This document shows positions 7,506 through 14,903 of a stretch of 19,661 nucleotides of DNA, piece after piece; the stretch's first letter is position 1, and each line of letters starts with the position of its first letter. The notes under the pieces are model-generated. The model made no database searches and was not told the DNA's origin. It saw only the letters and a list, made by a program, of their open reading frames with translations. Position numbers and translations under genes: made by a program. The DNA is from HGM04593 sp045654885 (GTDB taxonomy: Bacteria > Bacteroidota > Bacteroidia > Bacteroidales > Bacteroidaceae), in assembly GCA_045654885.1 (NCBI GenBank), contig JAZOOF010000016.1, forward strand, positions 1 through 19,661, given 5' to 3'.

Positions 7506-8053
7506 CTGTCCCTCTTTTCAAAGAGGGACGAGCAACAACGTTGCGGAGGGAGTTCACGCAAACACATTGCTATAATCTTTCAACTCCCACCCGGCTAAAG
7601 CCGTACTCCCTCTTGCTCAAGAGGGAGAATTCTTTTGAGCGACAACATCGCTATATATTACCAACCCCTGCCCGGCCATCACACTGTCCCTCTTTCCAAA
7701 GAGGGACGAGCGACAACGTCGCGGAGGGAGTTTCTATAAACATTGCTATAATCTTCCAACTCCCACCCGGCTAAAGCCGTACTCCCTCTTGCCCAAGAGG
7801 GAGAATTCTTTTGAGCGACAACATCGCTATATATTACCAACCCCTGCCCGGCCATCACACTGTCCCTCTTTCCAAAGAGGGGCAACGCGGGGGAGCGTTG
7901 CTTGCGACGACGGGAGCTTTAGCTCCCCAAAGGAGTGCCGTCAGGCCCCGACAAGGCCTCGGAGGGAGTTCCCATAAACACGTGCTATAAATTTCAACTC
8001 CTACCCGGCTAAAGCCGTACTCCCTCTTGCTCAAGAGGGAGAGTTTTTAGAGC
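7506..8053. repeat. Composite hairpin repeat A-B, copies 1-3
   Basis: Each copy has an A part (CTGTCCCTCTTT-AAAGAGGGAC hairpin, then CGAGCGACAACG and CGGAGGGAGTT) and a B part (CAACTCCCACC, the small hairpin CGGCTAAAGCCG, then TCCCTCTTG-CAAGAGGGA and TTTTGAGC). Copies are 7506-7640, 7684-7816 and 7860-8053. Copies 1 and 2 are offset by 176-178 bp and nearly identical. Copy 3 has about 62 extra bases in part A, including the perfect hairpin GGGAGCTTTAGCTCCC. This fills the 627-bp gap between coaD and the DUF559 gene; no protein gene is seen in it. Confidence 0.85.
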
Positions 8054-8074
8054 GAAGGGAGATTTTTTGTGCTA

Positions 8075-8452
8075 TTATTTAGCAATCTCTTTCTTTATAA
8101 CGTCAAGAACACCTTCTATATTATTCCAGACATCATTATTCTCAAAGCGTAAAACACGTATGCCACATGAATTCAAAAATTCAGTCCTTTCCAAATCACG
8201 TGTATCGCCCTGCATGGTAAAATGGTCATTACCGTCAAGTTCCACGCACAATTTACATTTAGGGCAATAAAAATCAAGAATAAAATTACCTACCGAAAAT
8301 TGTCGTCTCCATGCAGAGCCATCTAACTTTCCTGCTTTAAGTTTGAGCCATAAAGCAACCTCTGCAGGTGTCATATTGTTACGCAAGTTTCGTCTCAGTC
8401 CTTTAATCTCTTTCTTATTTACACTTCTATTGTATTCCACAAAATACTTCAA
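8075..8452 (-). CDS. DUF559 (Vsr-like) endonuclease domain protein
   Basis: A 125-residue protein that is almost entirely one DUF559 domain. The N-terminal helix LRRNLRNNMTPAEVALWLKLK (19-39) is typical, with E31 in the place of a conserved catalytic acid. VGNFILDFYCPKCKLCVELDG (54-74) holds D60 and the pair E71/D73, matching the PD-(D/E)XK-like core, and HF...D..R..FL...GI.VLRF.N..V (77-108) completes the family pattern. Such proteins resemble very-short-patch repair nucleases, but no in vivo role is established. The gene sits between repeat copies 3 and 4, and copy 3 lies just past its stop. It interrupts the parE-coaD order, which suggests it and the repeats were inserted together; this is inference. 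The first ATG was taken as the start. Confidence 0.85.
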   Translation of the reverse strand: MKYFVEYNRSVNKKEIKGLRRNLRNNMTPAEVALWLKLKAGKLDGSAWRRQFSVGNFILDFYCPKCKLCVELDGNDHFTMQGDTRDLERTEFLNSCGIRVLRFENNDVWNNIEGVLDVIKKEIAK

Positions 8453-8487
8453 CTAAACAAATTTCAACTCAATCCCAACCATCATAA

Positions 8488-8710
8488 CTGTCCCTCTTTC
8501 CAAAGAGGGACGAGCGACAACGTCGCGGAGGGAGTTCACGTAAACACACGCCACCATTTCCAACTCCCACCCGGCTAAAGCCGTACTCCCTCTTGCACAA
8601 GAGGGAGAATTCTTTTGAGCGAAGGAGTTTACGCAAACACGCGCTATAGTTTTCAACTCCCACCCCCTTACGGGTACTCCCTCTTGCTCAAGAGGGAGAG
8701 TATTTTGAGC
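8488..8710. repeat. Composite hairpin repeat A-B, copy 4 and partial copy 5
   Basis: Copy 4 (8488-8620) has complete A and B parts. Copy 5 (8621-8710) keeps only the end of A (GAAGGAGTTTACGC) and a B part in which the CGGCTAAAGCCG hairpin is replaced by CCCCCTTACGGG. Copy 5 ends at TTTTGAGC, two bases from the parE stop codon. This fills the gap between the DUF559 gene and parE. Confidence 0.8.
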
Positions 8711-8712
8711 AT

Positions 8713-10668
8713 TTACTCTTCGTCGGGTTTGTCCTCCTCGACAACCAGGTTGTCAATGATGAAGTTCTGGCGCTCCATTGTATTCTTGCCCATGTAATAG
8801 GCAAGCAAATCCTCAACCTTGTCGTCCTTGTGCAGCTCCACACGCTCCAATCGCATATCGGGGCCAATGAAGTTGCGGAACTCATCGGGCGAAATCTCTC
8901 CAAGTCCCTTGAATCGTGTAATCTCCGGGTTGGGCGATAGCTTCTCAATTGCAGCAATACGCTCCTCCTCGCTGTAGCAGTATATTGTCTCAAAGTCACC
9001 CTTCTGCTCCTTGCGCTCGGCTGCACCCTTCTTGCCACGTGGCTGTTTGCGTTTGTTGCGCACACGGAACAGCGGTGTCTGCAGTATGTATACGTGCCCT
9101 TTCTTTATTAGCTCGGGGAAGAACTGCAGGAAGAATGTTATCATCAACAGACGGATGTGCATGCCGTCAACATCGGCATCGGTTGCCACAATAACCTTGT
9201 TATAACGCAAGCCCTCAAGACCATCCTCAATGTTCAGCGCCGCCTGCAGCAGGTTGAACTCCTCGTTCTGGTACACCACGGCACGGCTCAGGCCAAAGCA
9301 GTTTAGCGGCTTGCCGCGCAGACTGAACACCGCCTGTGTGTTGGCATCGCGGCTCTTGGTTATTGAGCCGCTGGCCGAGTCGCCCTCGGTAATGAATATA
9401 CAGCTCTCGTCCATGCGGTCGCCCTTGGGGTCGTTGTAGTGTATGCGGCAGTCACGCAGCTTGCGGTTATGGAGGTTCACCTTCTTGGCCTTCTCGCGCA
9501 CCTGTTTGGTGAGGCCGGCAAGTTCCTTGCGCTCCTTCTCCGACGCCGTAATCTTTGAGAGAATGACATCGCTTATATCGGGGTTCTTGTGCAGGAAGTT
9601 GTCAAGTTCCTCCTTTATGAAGTCGCTGATAAACTTCTTCACGCTCATGCTGCCCGGGTCGGGAGCAATGGTTGTTGAACCAAGTTTTGTCTTTGTCTGG
9701 CTCTCGAACACAGGCTCCTGAATATTAACCGCAATGGCAGCCACAATTCCGTTACGTATGTCGCAATACTCGAAGTTCTTTGCCGAGAAGAAGTCGTGGA
9801 TTGTCTGTGCCACAAGTTCCTTGAAGGCGCTCTGGTGTGTACCGCCCTGCGAAGTATGCTGTCCGTTCACAAAAGAGTAGTACTCCTCGCCATACTGGTG
9901 ATGGGCATGCGTGAATGCAATCTCAATGTCGGCACCCTTGAGGTGTATTATGGGATAGAGAGCCTCGGCCGTCATGCGGTCGCTCAGCAGGTCCACAAGA
10001 CCGTTGCGCGATAGGATGCGCTTGCCGTTGAACATTATCGCCAGACCCGTGTTCAGGTAGGTATAGTTACGCAGCAGCGTCTCAATGTATGCCGGACGGT
10101 ACTCGAAATTGCGGTACAACGTATTGTCGGGCGTGAACGATATGTACGTACCGTTCTCGTCGTTGGTCTTCTCGGTGGTGTCGCTCACCAGTATACCCTT
10201 CTCGAACTTTGCAATGCGCACAACACCATCGCGGTAGCTGCGCACCTCGAAGTTCACGCTTGTGGCGTTCACCGCCTTCAGACCCACACCGTTCAAGCCC
10301 ACCGACTTCTGGAACACCTTGTCGTCATACTTTGCACCGGTATTCAGCTTGCTCACCGCCTGAATCATCATTCCCTGCGGGATGCCGCGGCCATAGTCGC
10401 GCACCACAACAGAGTGGTTCTCTATTATATCAATCTCAATGCGCTTGCCAAAGCCCATCTTGAACTCGTCGATACAGTTGTCGACAACCTCCTTGAGCAG
10501 CACGTATATACCGTCGTCGCTCTGCGAGCCGTCGCCCAACTTACCAATGTACATACCGGGGCGCAAGCGGATGTGCTCAACATCGCTCAAGTGGCGAATG
10601 GAGTCGTCGCCATAATCGGCAGCGCTCGGCCTGTTCTCGTTAAATTCCAAATCTTTATCTTCGGACAT
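8713..10668 (-). CDS. parE: DNA topoisomerase IV subunit B
   Basis: A 651-residue type IIA topoisomerase ATPase subunit; with ParC it separates linked daughter chromosomes. The GHKL ATPase domain starts after residue 30 (HIRLRPGMYIG), with E60 and N64 in LKEVVDNCIDEF, the ATP-lid GLNGVGLKAVN (124-134) and QTKTKLG (324-330). The TOPRIM domain has EGDSASG (428-434) and DADVDGMHIR (497-506). RFKGLGEISP (585-594) marks the C-terminal end. The ATG at 10668 (MSEDKDLEF) is preferred; the frame continues upstream to 10770 through repeat sequence and gives unrelated residues. Assignment to ParE rather than GyrB rests on length, the charged insert at 539-557 and the CoaD/S41 neighbourhood, and is somewhat less certain than the family. 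Confidence 0.88.
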   Translation of the reverse strand: MSEDKDLEFNENRPSAADYGDDSIRHLSDVEHIRLRPGMYIGKLGDGSQSDDGIYVLLKEVVDNCIDEFKMGFGKRIEIDIIENHSVVVRDYGRGIPQGMMIQAVSKLNTGAKYDDKVFQKSVGLNGVGLKAVNATSVNFEVRSYRDGVVRIAKFEKGILVSDTTEKTNDENGTYISFTPDNTLYRNFEYRPAYIETLLRNYTYLNTGLAIMFNGKRILSRNGLVDLLSDRMTAEALYPIIHLKGADIEIAFTHAHHQYGEEYYSFVNGQHTSQGGTHQSAFKELVAQTIHDFFSAKNFEYCDIRNGIVAAIAVNIQEPVFESQTKTKLGSTTIAPDPGSMSVKKFISDFIKEELDNFLHKNPDISDVILSKITASEKERKELAGLTKQVREKAKKVNLHNRKLRDCRIHYNDPKGDRMDESCIFITEGDSASGSITKSRDANTQAVFSLRGKPLNCFGLSRAVVYQNEEFNLLQAALNIEDGLEGLRYNKVIVATDADVDGMHIRLLMITFFLQFFPELIKKGHVYILQTPLFRVRNKRKQPRGKKGAAERKEQKGDFETIYCYSEEERIAAIEKLSPNPEITRFKGLGEISPDEFRNFIGPDMRLERVELHKDDKVEDLLAYYMGKNTMERQNFIIDNLVVEEDKPDEE

Positions 10669-10737
10669 ATTGTTATATTGTATTTTATTCTTTAATAAAG
10701 GCCATAAAAGGCAAAAAGGGCGATAAAGGGCACCACA

Positions 10738-11070
10738 CTGTCCCTCTTTGAAAAGAGGGACGAGCAACAACGTTGCGGAGGGAGTTCAACAACAACCACA
10801 TACTATCATTCTCCAACTCCCACCCGGCTAAAGCCGTACTCCCTCTTGCTCAAGAGGGAGAGTCTTTTTTGAGCCCCAACATCACTATATATTCCCAACT
10901 CCTACCCTCGCCACCATAACTGTCCCTCTTTCCAAAAGAGGGACGAGAGGCAATGCCTCGGAGGGAGTTCACGTAAACACGTGCTACAAATTCCAACTCC
11001 TACCCCCTGCGGGTACTTCCTCTTTCCAAAGAGGCAGAGTTTTTTCCCTCAAGAGGGAGAGTATTTTTTA
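10738..11070. repeat. Composite hairpin repeat A-B, copies 6 and 7
   Basis: Copy 6 spans 10738-10874 and copy 7 spans 10920 to about 11070. Copy 7 is altered: the A part reads GAGAGGCAATGCCTCGG instead of GAGCGACAACGTCGCGG, so a hairpin is kept with a different sequence, and the B part contains an extra CTCTTTCCAAAGAGG hairpin. The copies occupy most of the gap between parE and the acetyltransferase-like gene, ending just past the latter's stop codon. Confidence 0.8.
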
Positions 11071-11080
11071 AAACTTCCTT

Positions 11081-12211
11081 TTAAAGTTCTTTCTTGAACG
11101 CGCGGCGGCGTTTGTGCTGCTCCTTCTCAAAGTCGTTCCACAGGTTCTGCATGTCCTTGTTGTCCTCGAGCTCGGGGTTGCTCTCAATGTCAACAATTCC
11201 CATATCAATGTAGTGCCCCAACAGCTCGTTGAAAATAAGTGCAAACGCGCCCTTGCTCTGGTACTCGGGCTTCACCGCGGCAAGCAGGAAGTCGAGCCTC
11301 TTTGGTTGCTTTATGAAAAGCGCCTTGAGCACATGCCACCACCCGAAGGGGAACAGACGTCCCTTTGCCTTGCGCAGAGCCTCGGCAAGCGAAAAGATGC
11401 TTATGCCAAGCGCCACAAGATTATCGTCCTTGTCAACCACCAGGCACAGCAGACGCTTGTCGGCCACCGGGAGGTACATCTTCACAAACTGGTCAATCTG
11501 CTTTGGGGTGAGCGGTGCAAAGCCATAAAGGTTTGAATAGCTCTCGTTGCACAACTCGAAGAAAGCCTTGCCGTAATTCTTCGCAATCTCGTTACATGAT
11601 TTTGCACGCACAATGCGTATGCCGAACTTCTTCTCCACAATGGCAGCCACGCGCTCGGCCTTTGGCCACTTCTCGCCCGGCACTTTAAAGAGGAACTCCA
11701 CCCAATCCACATCCTTCACATATCCCAGACGTTCAAGATGCTTGGGATAATAGGGGTAGTTATATATCGTGGCCATTGTGCCCAGGCGGTCAAAGCCCTC
11801 AATGAGCATGCCCTCGGGGTCGAAATCGGTAAACCCGAGCGGCCCCTGAATCTCTGTCATTCCGCGCTCGCGTGCCCAAGCCTCGGCAGTGGAGAACAGT
11901 GCATCAACCACCTCGTTGTCATCAATGAAATCCACCCATCCAAAGCGCGCGGCCTTCACGCCCCACTTCTCGTTGGCATGAGGGTTTATTATGGCAGCTA
12001 TGCGCCCCACAATCTTCCCGTCGCGGTAGGCAAGGAAATAGTCGGCATCGCAGAACTCAAATGCCGCGTTACGGTCCTTACGCAAAGTACCCATTGTATC
12101 CTCGAACAGTTCGGGAACAAAATATGGGTTATCCTTGTACAGTTCGTAATTAAAACGCACAAAGCGCTTTAACTGCCTGTTGGTGGTCACTTTTACAATC
12201 TCTACTGCCAT
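11081..12211 (-). CDS. GNAT-like N-acetyltransferase family protein, substrate unknown
   Basis: A 376-residue protein (start taken at MAVEIVKV; an ATG three codons earlier is possible). It begins with a conserved segment, FVRFNYELYKDNPYFVPELFEDT, seen in the YghO-like group of large GNAT-fold proteins. YFLAYRDGKIVGRIAAIINP is the usual GNAT strand pair; FGWVDFIDD and GFTDFDPEGMLIEGFD follow. A second GNAT-like half begins around residue 200 and contains the patch AAVKPEYQSKGAFALIFNEL, which corresponds to the acetyl-CoA-binding motif A. The tail is very basic (EKEQHKRRRAFKKEL). It is cytoplasmic, with no signal peptide. The substrate and pathway cannot be read from the sequence. It lies upstream of parE, separated by repeat copies 6 and 7. 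Confidence 0.7.
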   Translation of the reverse strand: MAVEIVKVTTNRQLKRFVRFNYELYKDNPYFVPELFEDTMGTLRKDRNAAFEFCDADYFLAYRDGKIVGRIAAIINPHANEKWGVKAARFGWVDFIDDNEVVDALFSTAEAWARERGMTEIQGPLGFTDFDPEGMLIEGFDRLGTMATIYNYPYYPKHLERLGYVKDVDWVEFLFKVPGEKWPKAERVAAIVEKKFGIRIVRAKSCNEIAKNYGKAFFELCNESYSNLYGFAPLTPKQIDQFVKMYLPVADKRLLCLVVDKDDNLVALGISIFSLAEALRKAKGRLFPFGWWHVLKALFIKQPKRLDFLLAAVKPEYQSKGAFALIFNELLGHYIDMGIVDIESNPELEDNKDMQNLWNDFEKEQHKRRRAFKKEL

Positions 12212-12237
12212 TTTACGCAAAACATTACTTAATCGTG

Positions 12238-12269
12238 TAAAAATACGATTTTATTTGCAAATTCGCAAA
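12238..12269 (-). promoter_or_regulatory. Possible promoter of the acetyltransferase-like gene
   Basis: On the minus strand TTTG (12269-12266) is followed after 20 bp by TATTTTTA (12245-12238), close to the Bacteroidetes -33/-7 pair TTTG and TAnnTTTG. The start codon is 27 bases downstream. Confidence 0.4.
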
Positions 12270-12365
12270 TTTGCGACAACAAACACACCTGTGCAACAGG
12301 GCGAAAAGAGCCTGTCGGGCAAAATGCCTTTTCGCCCTTTCTGCTCTTTTAGGCGTTCAGGAATT

Positions 12366-12406
12366 AAACAACTTGAGGAGCGACATTATCGCTCCTCAAG
12401 TTGTTT
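12366..12406 (-). terminator. Strong hairpin at the end of small-peptide gene 1
   Basis: A perfect 18-bp stem: arms 12366-12383 and 12389-12406 (core CTTGAGGAGCGA / TCGCTCCTCAAG) with loop CATTA. Read on the minus strand it starts inside the stop codon of the peptide gene. The downstream T-run is short (TTTAATT), so it may also act by RNA protection. Confidence 0.65.
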
Positions 12407-12569
12407 ATTCCCAAAGGTTACCCCACGAACCGCGGTGACCGCCTGAAAGCTGACCACCTGCCGAGGTATCTACTGTTTTTTCGCCATTCAATAACAATGA
12501 AGTTGCAAGCATTGACTCTGTTGCAACGTTTACCTCTACCATGAGAGGTGATGTATAACTCTTCTTCAT
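12405..12569 (-). CDS. Small peptide 1, 54 residues, ending WGNLWE
   Basis: The frame encodes MKKSYTSPLM, then VEVNVATESMLATSL, a variable centre (LLNGEKTVDTSA) and GGQLSGGHRGSWGNLWE. It is 45/54 identical to the peptide at 14904-15068, and the differences keep the frame, length and both ends, which is good evidence that it is a real coding gene. Both start in the shared context ACGATAT-ATG-AAGAAG. Small Bacteroidales proteins of the MKK.Y..P type with MLA.S and an aromatic WGNLW tail are known to me only as hypothetical. There is no clear cleavable signal peptide and no membrane helix; the glycine-rich C-terminal third is probably unstructured. It follows the 610-residue secreted protein gene. 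No function is proposed beyond a possible peptide precursor or partner of the secreted protein. Confidence 0.7.
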   Translation of the reverse strand: MKKSYTSPLMVEVNVATESMLATSLLLNGEKTVDTSAGGQLSGGHRGSWGNLWE

Positions 12570-12582
12570 ATATCGTATAAGT

Positions 12583-12797
12583 GGCCCCCTCCGTCTCCCC
12601 CATATATGGGGAGAGTTTGGAGGACTTTGTTTAAAATAATCTTTTGCTTCTCGTCACTTCTAATTCCCTCCCATTATGGGGAGGGTTAGGGTGGGGCTTT
12701 GTTTAATACCTTTTTCGGTCCCTTTAAATTCCTCCCCTCAGGGGGAGGTTAGGTGGGGCTTCAGTTCCCTCTCCTTGGGAGAGGGTTAGGGTGAGGC
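12583..12797. repeat. Four G-rich-tailed hairpin repeats (R1-R4)
   Basis: R1 (12583-12623), R2 (12665-12697), R3 (12729-12759) and R4 (12764-12797) share one plan: a pyrimidine-rich arm, a short loop, a purine-rich arm, then a G-rich tail such as GGTTAGGGTGAGGC. R3 plus R4 recur almost exactly at 17781-17850. R4 ends three bases before the stop codon of the 610-residue protein gene. They fill the gap between that gene and peptide gene 1. Confidence 0.75.
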
Positions 12798-12800
12798 TGT

Positions 12801-14633
12801 TTACTTCACCAACACCTTTTTACCGTTTACAATGTAAACACCAGGAGCTGTGATAGCCTCGATACGGCGACCTGTAAGGTCATATATAACTGTACTCTGT
12901 TCTCTGTTATCTGTTATCTGCTCTACGCCTGTTGTTCCCTCACCGAAACGGAAGCTGTGAGACTTAACATTTGTAGGAACCGCACTTGCCGGCAAGTATG
13001 CCCTGTTAGCGTTGTTCAACCAAGAAGTTCCATTTGTCTTTGCCTTGTAAAGACCAACTGCGCCATCTACAACACCAAGAACATAAGCCTCGCCCTCAAT
13101 GTTTGTGTCAACCACTGTACCAAGGAGTTTATTACCTGCAACATTTGCAACCTCATCAGTTGAAGCGATAAAGTCGTGGTTACCCTTACCTGCCTTTACA
13201 ATAACACCAGTCTCAGCAGGAAGGACACCTGTCACCTGTGTCAATGTTACATAATCTGTATTAACCGCAGTCACTGTATAAGCCTTAACACTTTCAGGGA
13301 TTGCTGCAGCAAAATCAAGGAACAATGTAGCGTAACCACTTTCACCAACAGTGAGAGTGTAAGACTCTGCAGCCACGGCCTCTGTTACAACAAAGAGGAA
13401 ATCGACATAACCACCCTCAACAATATTCTGTTCAAAAGCAGAGTTTTTTGCGTTGTTAATAACACCTGTTATAGCACGTACAACAATTACATCGCCCGGG
13501 TTATGGTTCTCATTGATTGTAATAGGGTATGTTACTGTGCAAGCACCATCCACAACCTCAGAAACAGAAATTCTTTCATCCGCTTCAAGATATTGAACAA
13601 TCTTCTCAGTGCTACCATTAGGTTCCCAAGAACCATAATAGTAACCATACTCCTTTGTTGCGCCGTCGTTGTCAATCTGATAGATTGCAAGGTCACGCCA
13701 GTTCAGCTGATATGTGATATTAAGGTCAAATTCTGCACCGGCAGCAACCTCAATTGCTCTTGTTACTCCGCTTTGTCTACCAACATTTTGAATATTATCT
13801 CCAAGAACCTCAGGGATATCTTCTACAACAATATCACCAACTTTTGCAGAGTTGATGTATGTAGTGTTTCCGGTTAAACCGAATGTAGGCTTTACGATTG
13901 ATGCGTACCACTCATCGGTATTTGTGATTCTTTCAAAATTAGCAATGTAGGTCTTGTCACCTTCTGTATTATCAATAAATTCAGTAGATGTTGTAACCAC
14001 CTCGCCACCAAGCGTCCAGTTAATAAACTTAAAGCCATATGCGGGCTCTGCTGAAAGTACAACATCACCATCAGAAGTAACCTCTTCAGCCGCGCCATTC
14101 ACTGTAACAACACCACCCTCTGCCGGACTTGCTGTTACAGATATAGTACGCTCCTGAACTGTTGCCTCATACTCATACACCTCAAACTCCAACAACTGGA
14201 ACCAAACCGCAGAAGCCTGTGTAAACCTGAGCCTAATCTGTTTTGTATATATACCACCTGCGTTGCGTGTCACAACATCATTTGCCTGAATCCCATTAAG
14301 AGACTCACCAACCTGAACCCAGTTACCACTATTATTCTCATTAACCTCAATTACAGCACCATCTGTTGGCAAGTCACCATTGGCAAAATATAGTTTTATA
14401 TCACCTACATTTTTAGAACCGGTCAAATAAACAGTGAATGTATAACCAGCCTGTGGGCAGCCGTTCGACCAGTACTTGGTGCTGAGAGAACCGTCAAAAG
14501 CATTTTCTACTGCATGAGTTTGATAGGCGTACACGGATGACTCTCCATATCTTATCGACAGTTTGTCAGCCTTTGCATTTGTGAATGATAACATTGACAT
14601 CACAAGTGCTAAAATAAAAGTAAATCTTTTCAT
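12801..14633 (-). CDS. Secreted multidomain protein with discoidin-like domain
   Basis: A 610-residue exported protein. The signal peptide is residues 1-22 (MKRFTFILALVMSMLSFTNA...). Residues about 25-155 look like an F5/8 type C (discoidin) carbohydrate-binding domain: AVENAFDGSLSTKYWSN near the start and IRLRFTQASAVWFQLLEFEVYE at the end. Residues about 162-235 are a divergent InlB B-repeat-like domain (SVTASPAEGGVVTVNG, GFKFINWTLGG). Residues 240-420 are not recognised. Residues 423-560 are a beta-rich domain (YATLFLDFAAAIP, TGVLPAETGVIVKA, NNANRAYLP) also found in the protein at 15235. The end, YDLTGRRIEAITAPGVYIVN plus GKKVLVK, resembles a type IX sorting tail but is short. It probably acts at the cell surface on glycans; no catalytic domain is seen. 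Confidence 0.75.
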   Translation of the reverse strand: MKRFTFILALVMSMLSFTNAKADKLSIRYGESSVYAYQTHAVENAFDGSLSTKYWSNGCPQAGYTFTVYLTGSKNVGDIKLYFANGDLPTDGAVIEVNENNSGNWVQVGESLNGIQANDVVTRNAGGIYTKQIRLRFTQASAVWFQLLEFEVYEYEATVQERTISVTASPAEGGVVTVNGAAEEVTSDGDVVLSAEPAYGFKFINWTLGGEVVTTSTEFIDNTEGDKTYIANFERITNTDEWYASIVKPTFGLTGNTTYINSAKVGDIVVEDIPEVLGDNIQNVGRQSGVTRAIEVAAGAEFDLNITYQLNWRDLAIYQIDNDGATKEYGYYYGSWEPNGSTEKIVQYLEADERISVSEVVDGACTVTYPITINENHNPGDVIVVRAITGVINNAKNSAFEQNIVEGGYVDFLFVVTEAVAAESYTLTVGESGYATLFLDFAAAIPESVKAYTVTAVNTDYVTLTQVTGVLPAETGVIVKAGKGNHDFIASTDEVANVAGNKLLGTVVDTNIEGEAYVLGVVDGAVGLYKAKTNGTSWLNNANRAYLPASAVPTNVKSHSFRFGEGTTGVEQITDNREQSTVIYDLTGRRIEAITAPGVYIVNGKKVLVK

Positions 14634-14686
14634 AATTAAATATTTTTGTGTTTATGTTATATCCTTTGATGCAATTTTACACATCG

Positions 14687-14694
14687 CAAAGATA
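14687..14694 (-). promoter_or_regulatory. -7 element of the 610-residue protein gene
   Basis: TATCTTTG on the minus strand is an exact TAnnTTTG match, 54 bases upstream of the start codon. A possible -33 element is TTTA about 21 bp further upstream. Only one base differs from the -7 site proposed at 17905. Confidence 0.55.
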
Positions 14695-14755
14695 GCACTA
14701 TTTTACCCAAATGCATAAAATTGTATAATTTATTAAGAACGCAACATTAAAAAGA

Positions 14756-14779
14756 ATGGCGAGGAATTTTCCTCGCCAT
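14756..14779 (-). terminator. Terminator after small-peptide 2 region
   Basis: ATGGCGAGGAA (14756-14766) and TTCCTCGCCAT (14769-14779) form an 11-bp perfect stem, followed on the minus strand by TCTTTTTAA. It lies seven bases past the stop codon of the WGNLWE remnant at 14786. Confidence 0.75.
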
Positions 14780-14785
14780 ACTCTA

Positions 14786-14812
14786 TTATTCCCAAAGGTT
14801 ACCCCATTGACT
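14786..14812 (-). pseudogene. Displaced C-terminal end of a WGNLWE peptide gene
   Basis: Read on the minus strand this encodes SQWGNLWE and a stop, the same ending as peptide 1 at the same distance from a terminator. The rest of the peptide frame upstream is replaced by the structured element at 14807-14886. It is probably the original 3' end of peptide gene 2 (or of a lost third copy), pushed away by the insertion. Confidence 0.5.
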
Positions 14813-14886
14813 CGTTTTGCTTTTCGCAACCCGCGGGGCACAACCTACGCCTGCGCTACCCGCGACCTTTGCTGCAAAACTCGTCG
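14807..14886 (-). repeat. Small structured element E, copy 2
   Basis: The outer stem is GTTTTGC (14814-14820) with GCAAAAC (14874-14880). An inner stem pairs 14837-14841 with 14847-14851 only as minus-strand RNA (GGCGU with GUGCC, using G-U pairs). The core matches copy 1 at 15141-15223 (GCAGC.AAAGGTC, GGGTTGCGAAAAGC). Next to it, CAATTTGTGG (14893-14902) and CCACAAATTG (14910-14919) form a perfect 10-bp inverted repeat with the peptide 2 stop codon in the loop. Confidence 0.6.
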
Positions 14887-14903
14887 ATAGGTCAATTTGT
14901 GGA

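Noticed and set aside
7506..8053. CRISPR array
   Set aside because: The repeats are long, of two kinds, contain several hairpins, and the intervals are themselves similar between copies rather than unique spacers.
10669..10770. N-terminal extension of ParE by 34 residues
   Set aside because: The extra residues are encoded by repeat copy 6 and by AT-rich spacer, and are unlike ParE; MSEDKDLEF is a better start.
13176..13877. A 233-codon plus-strand frame
   Set aside because: It is antisense to the 610-residue secreted protein, very rich in Cys, Asn and Ser, and has no recognisable pattern.
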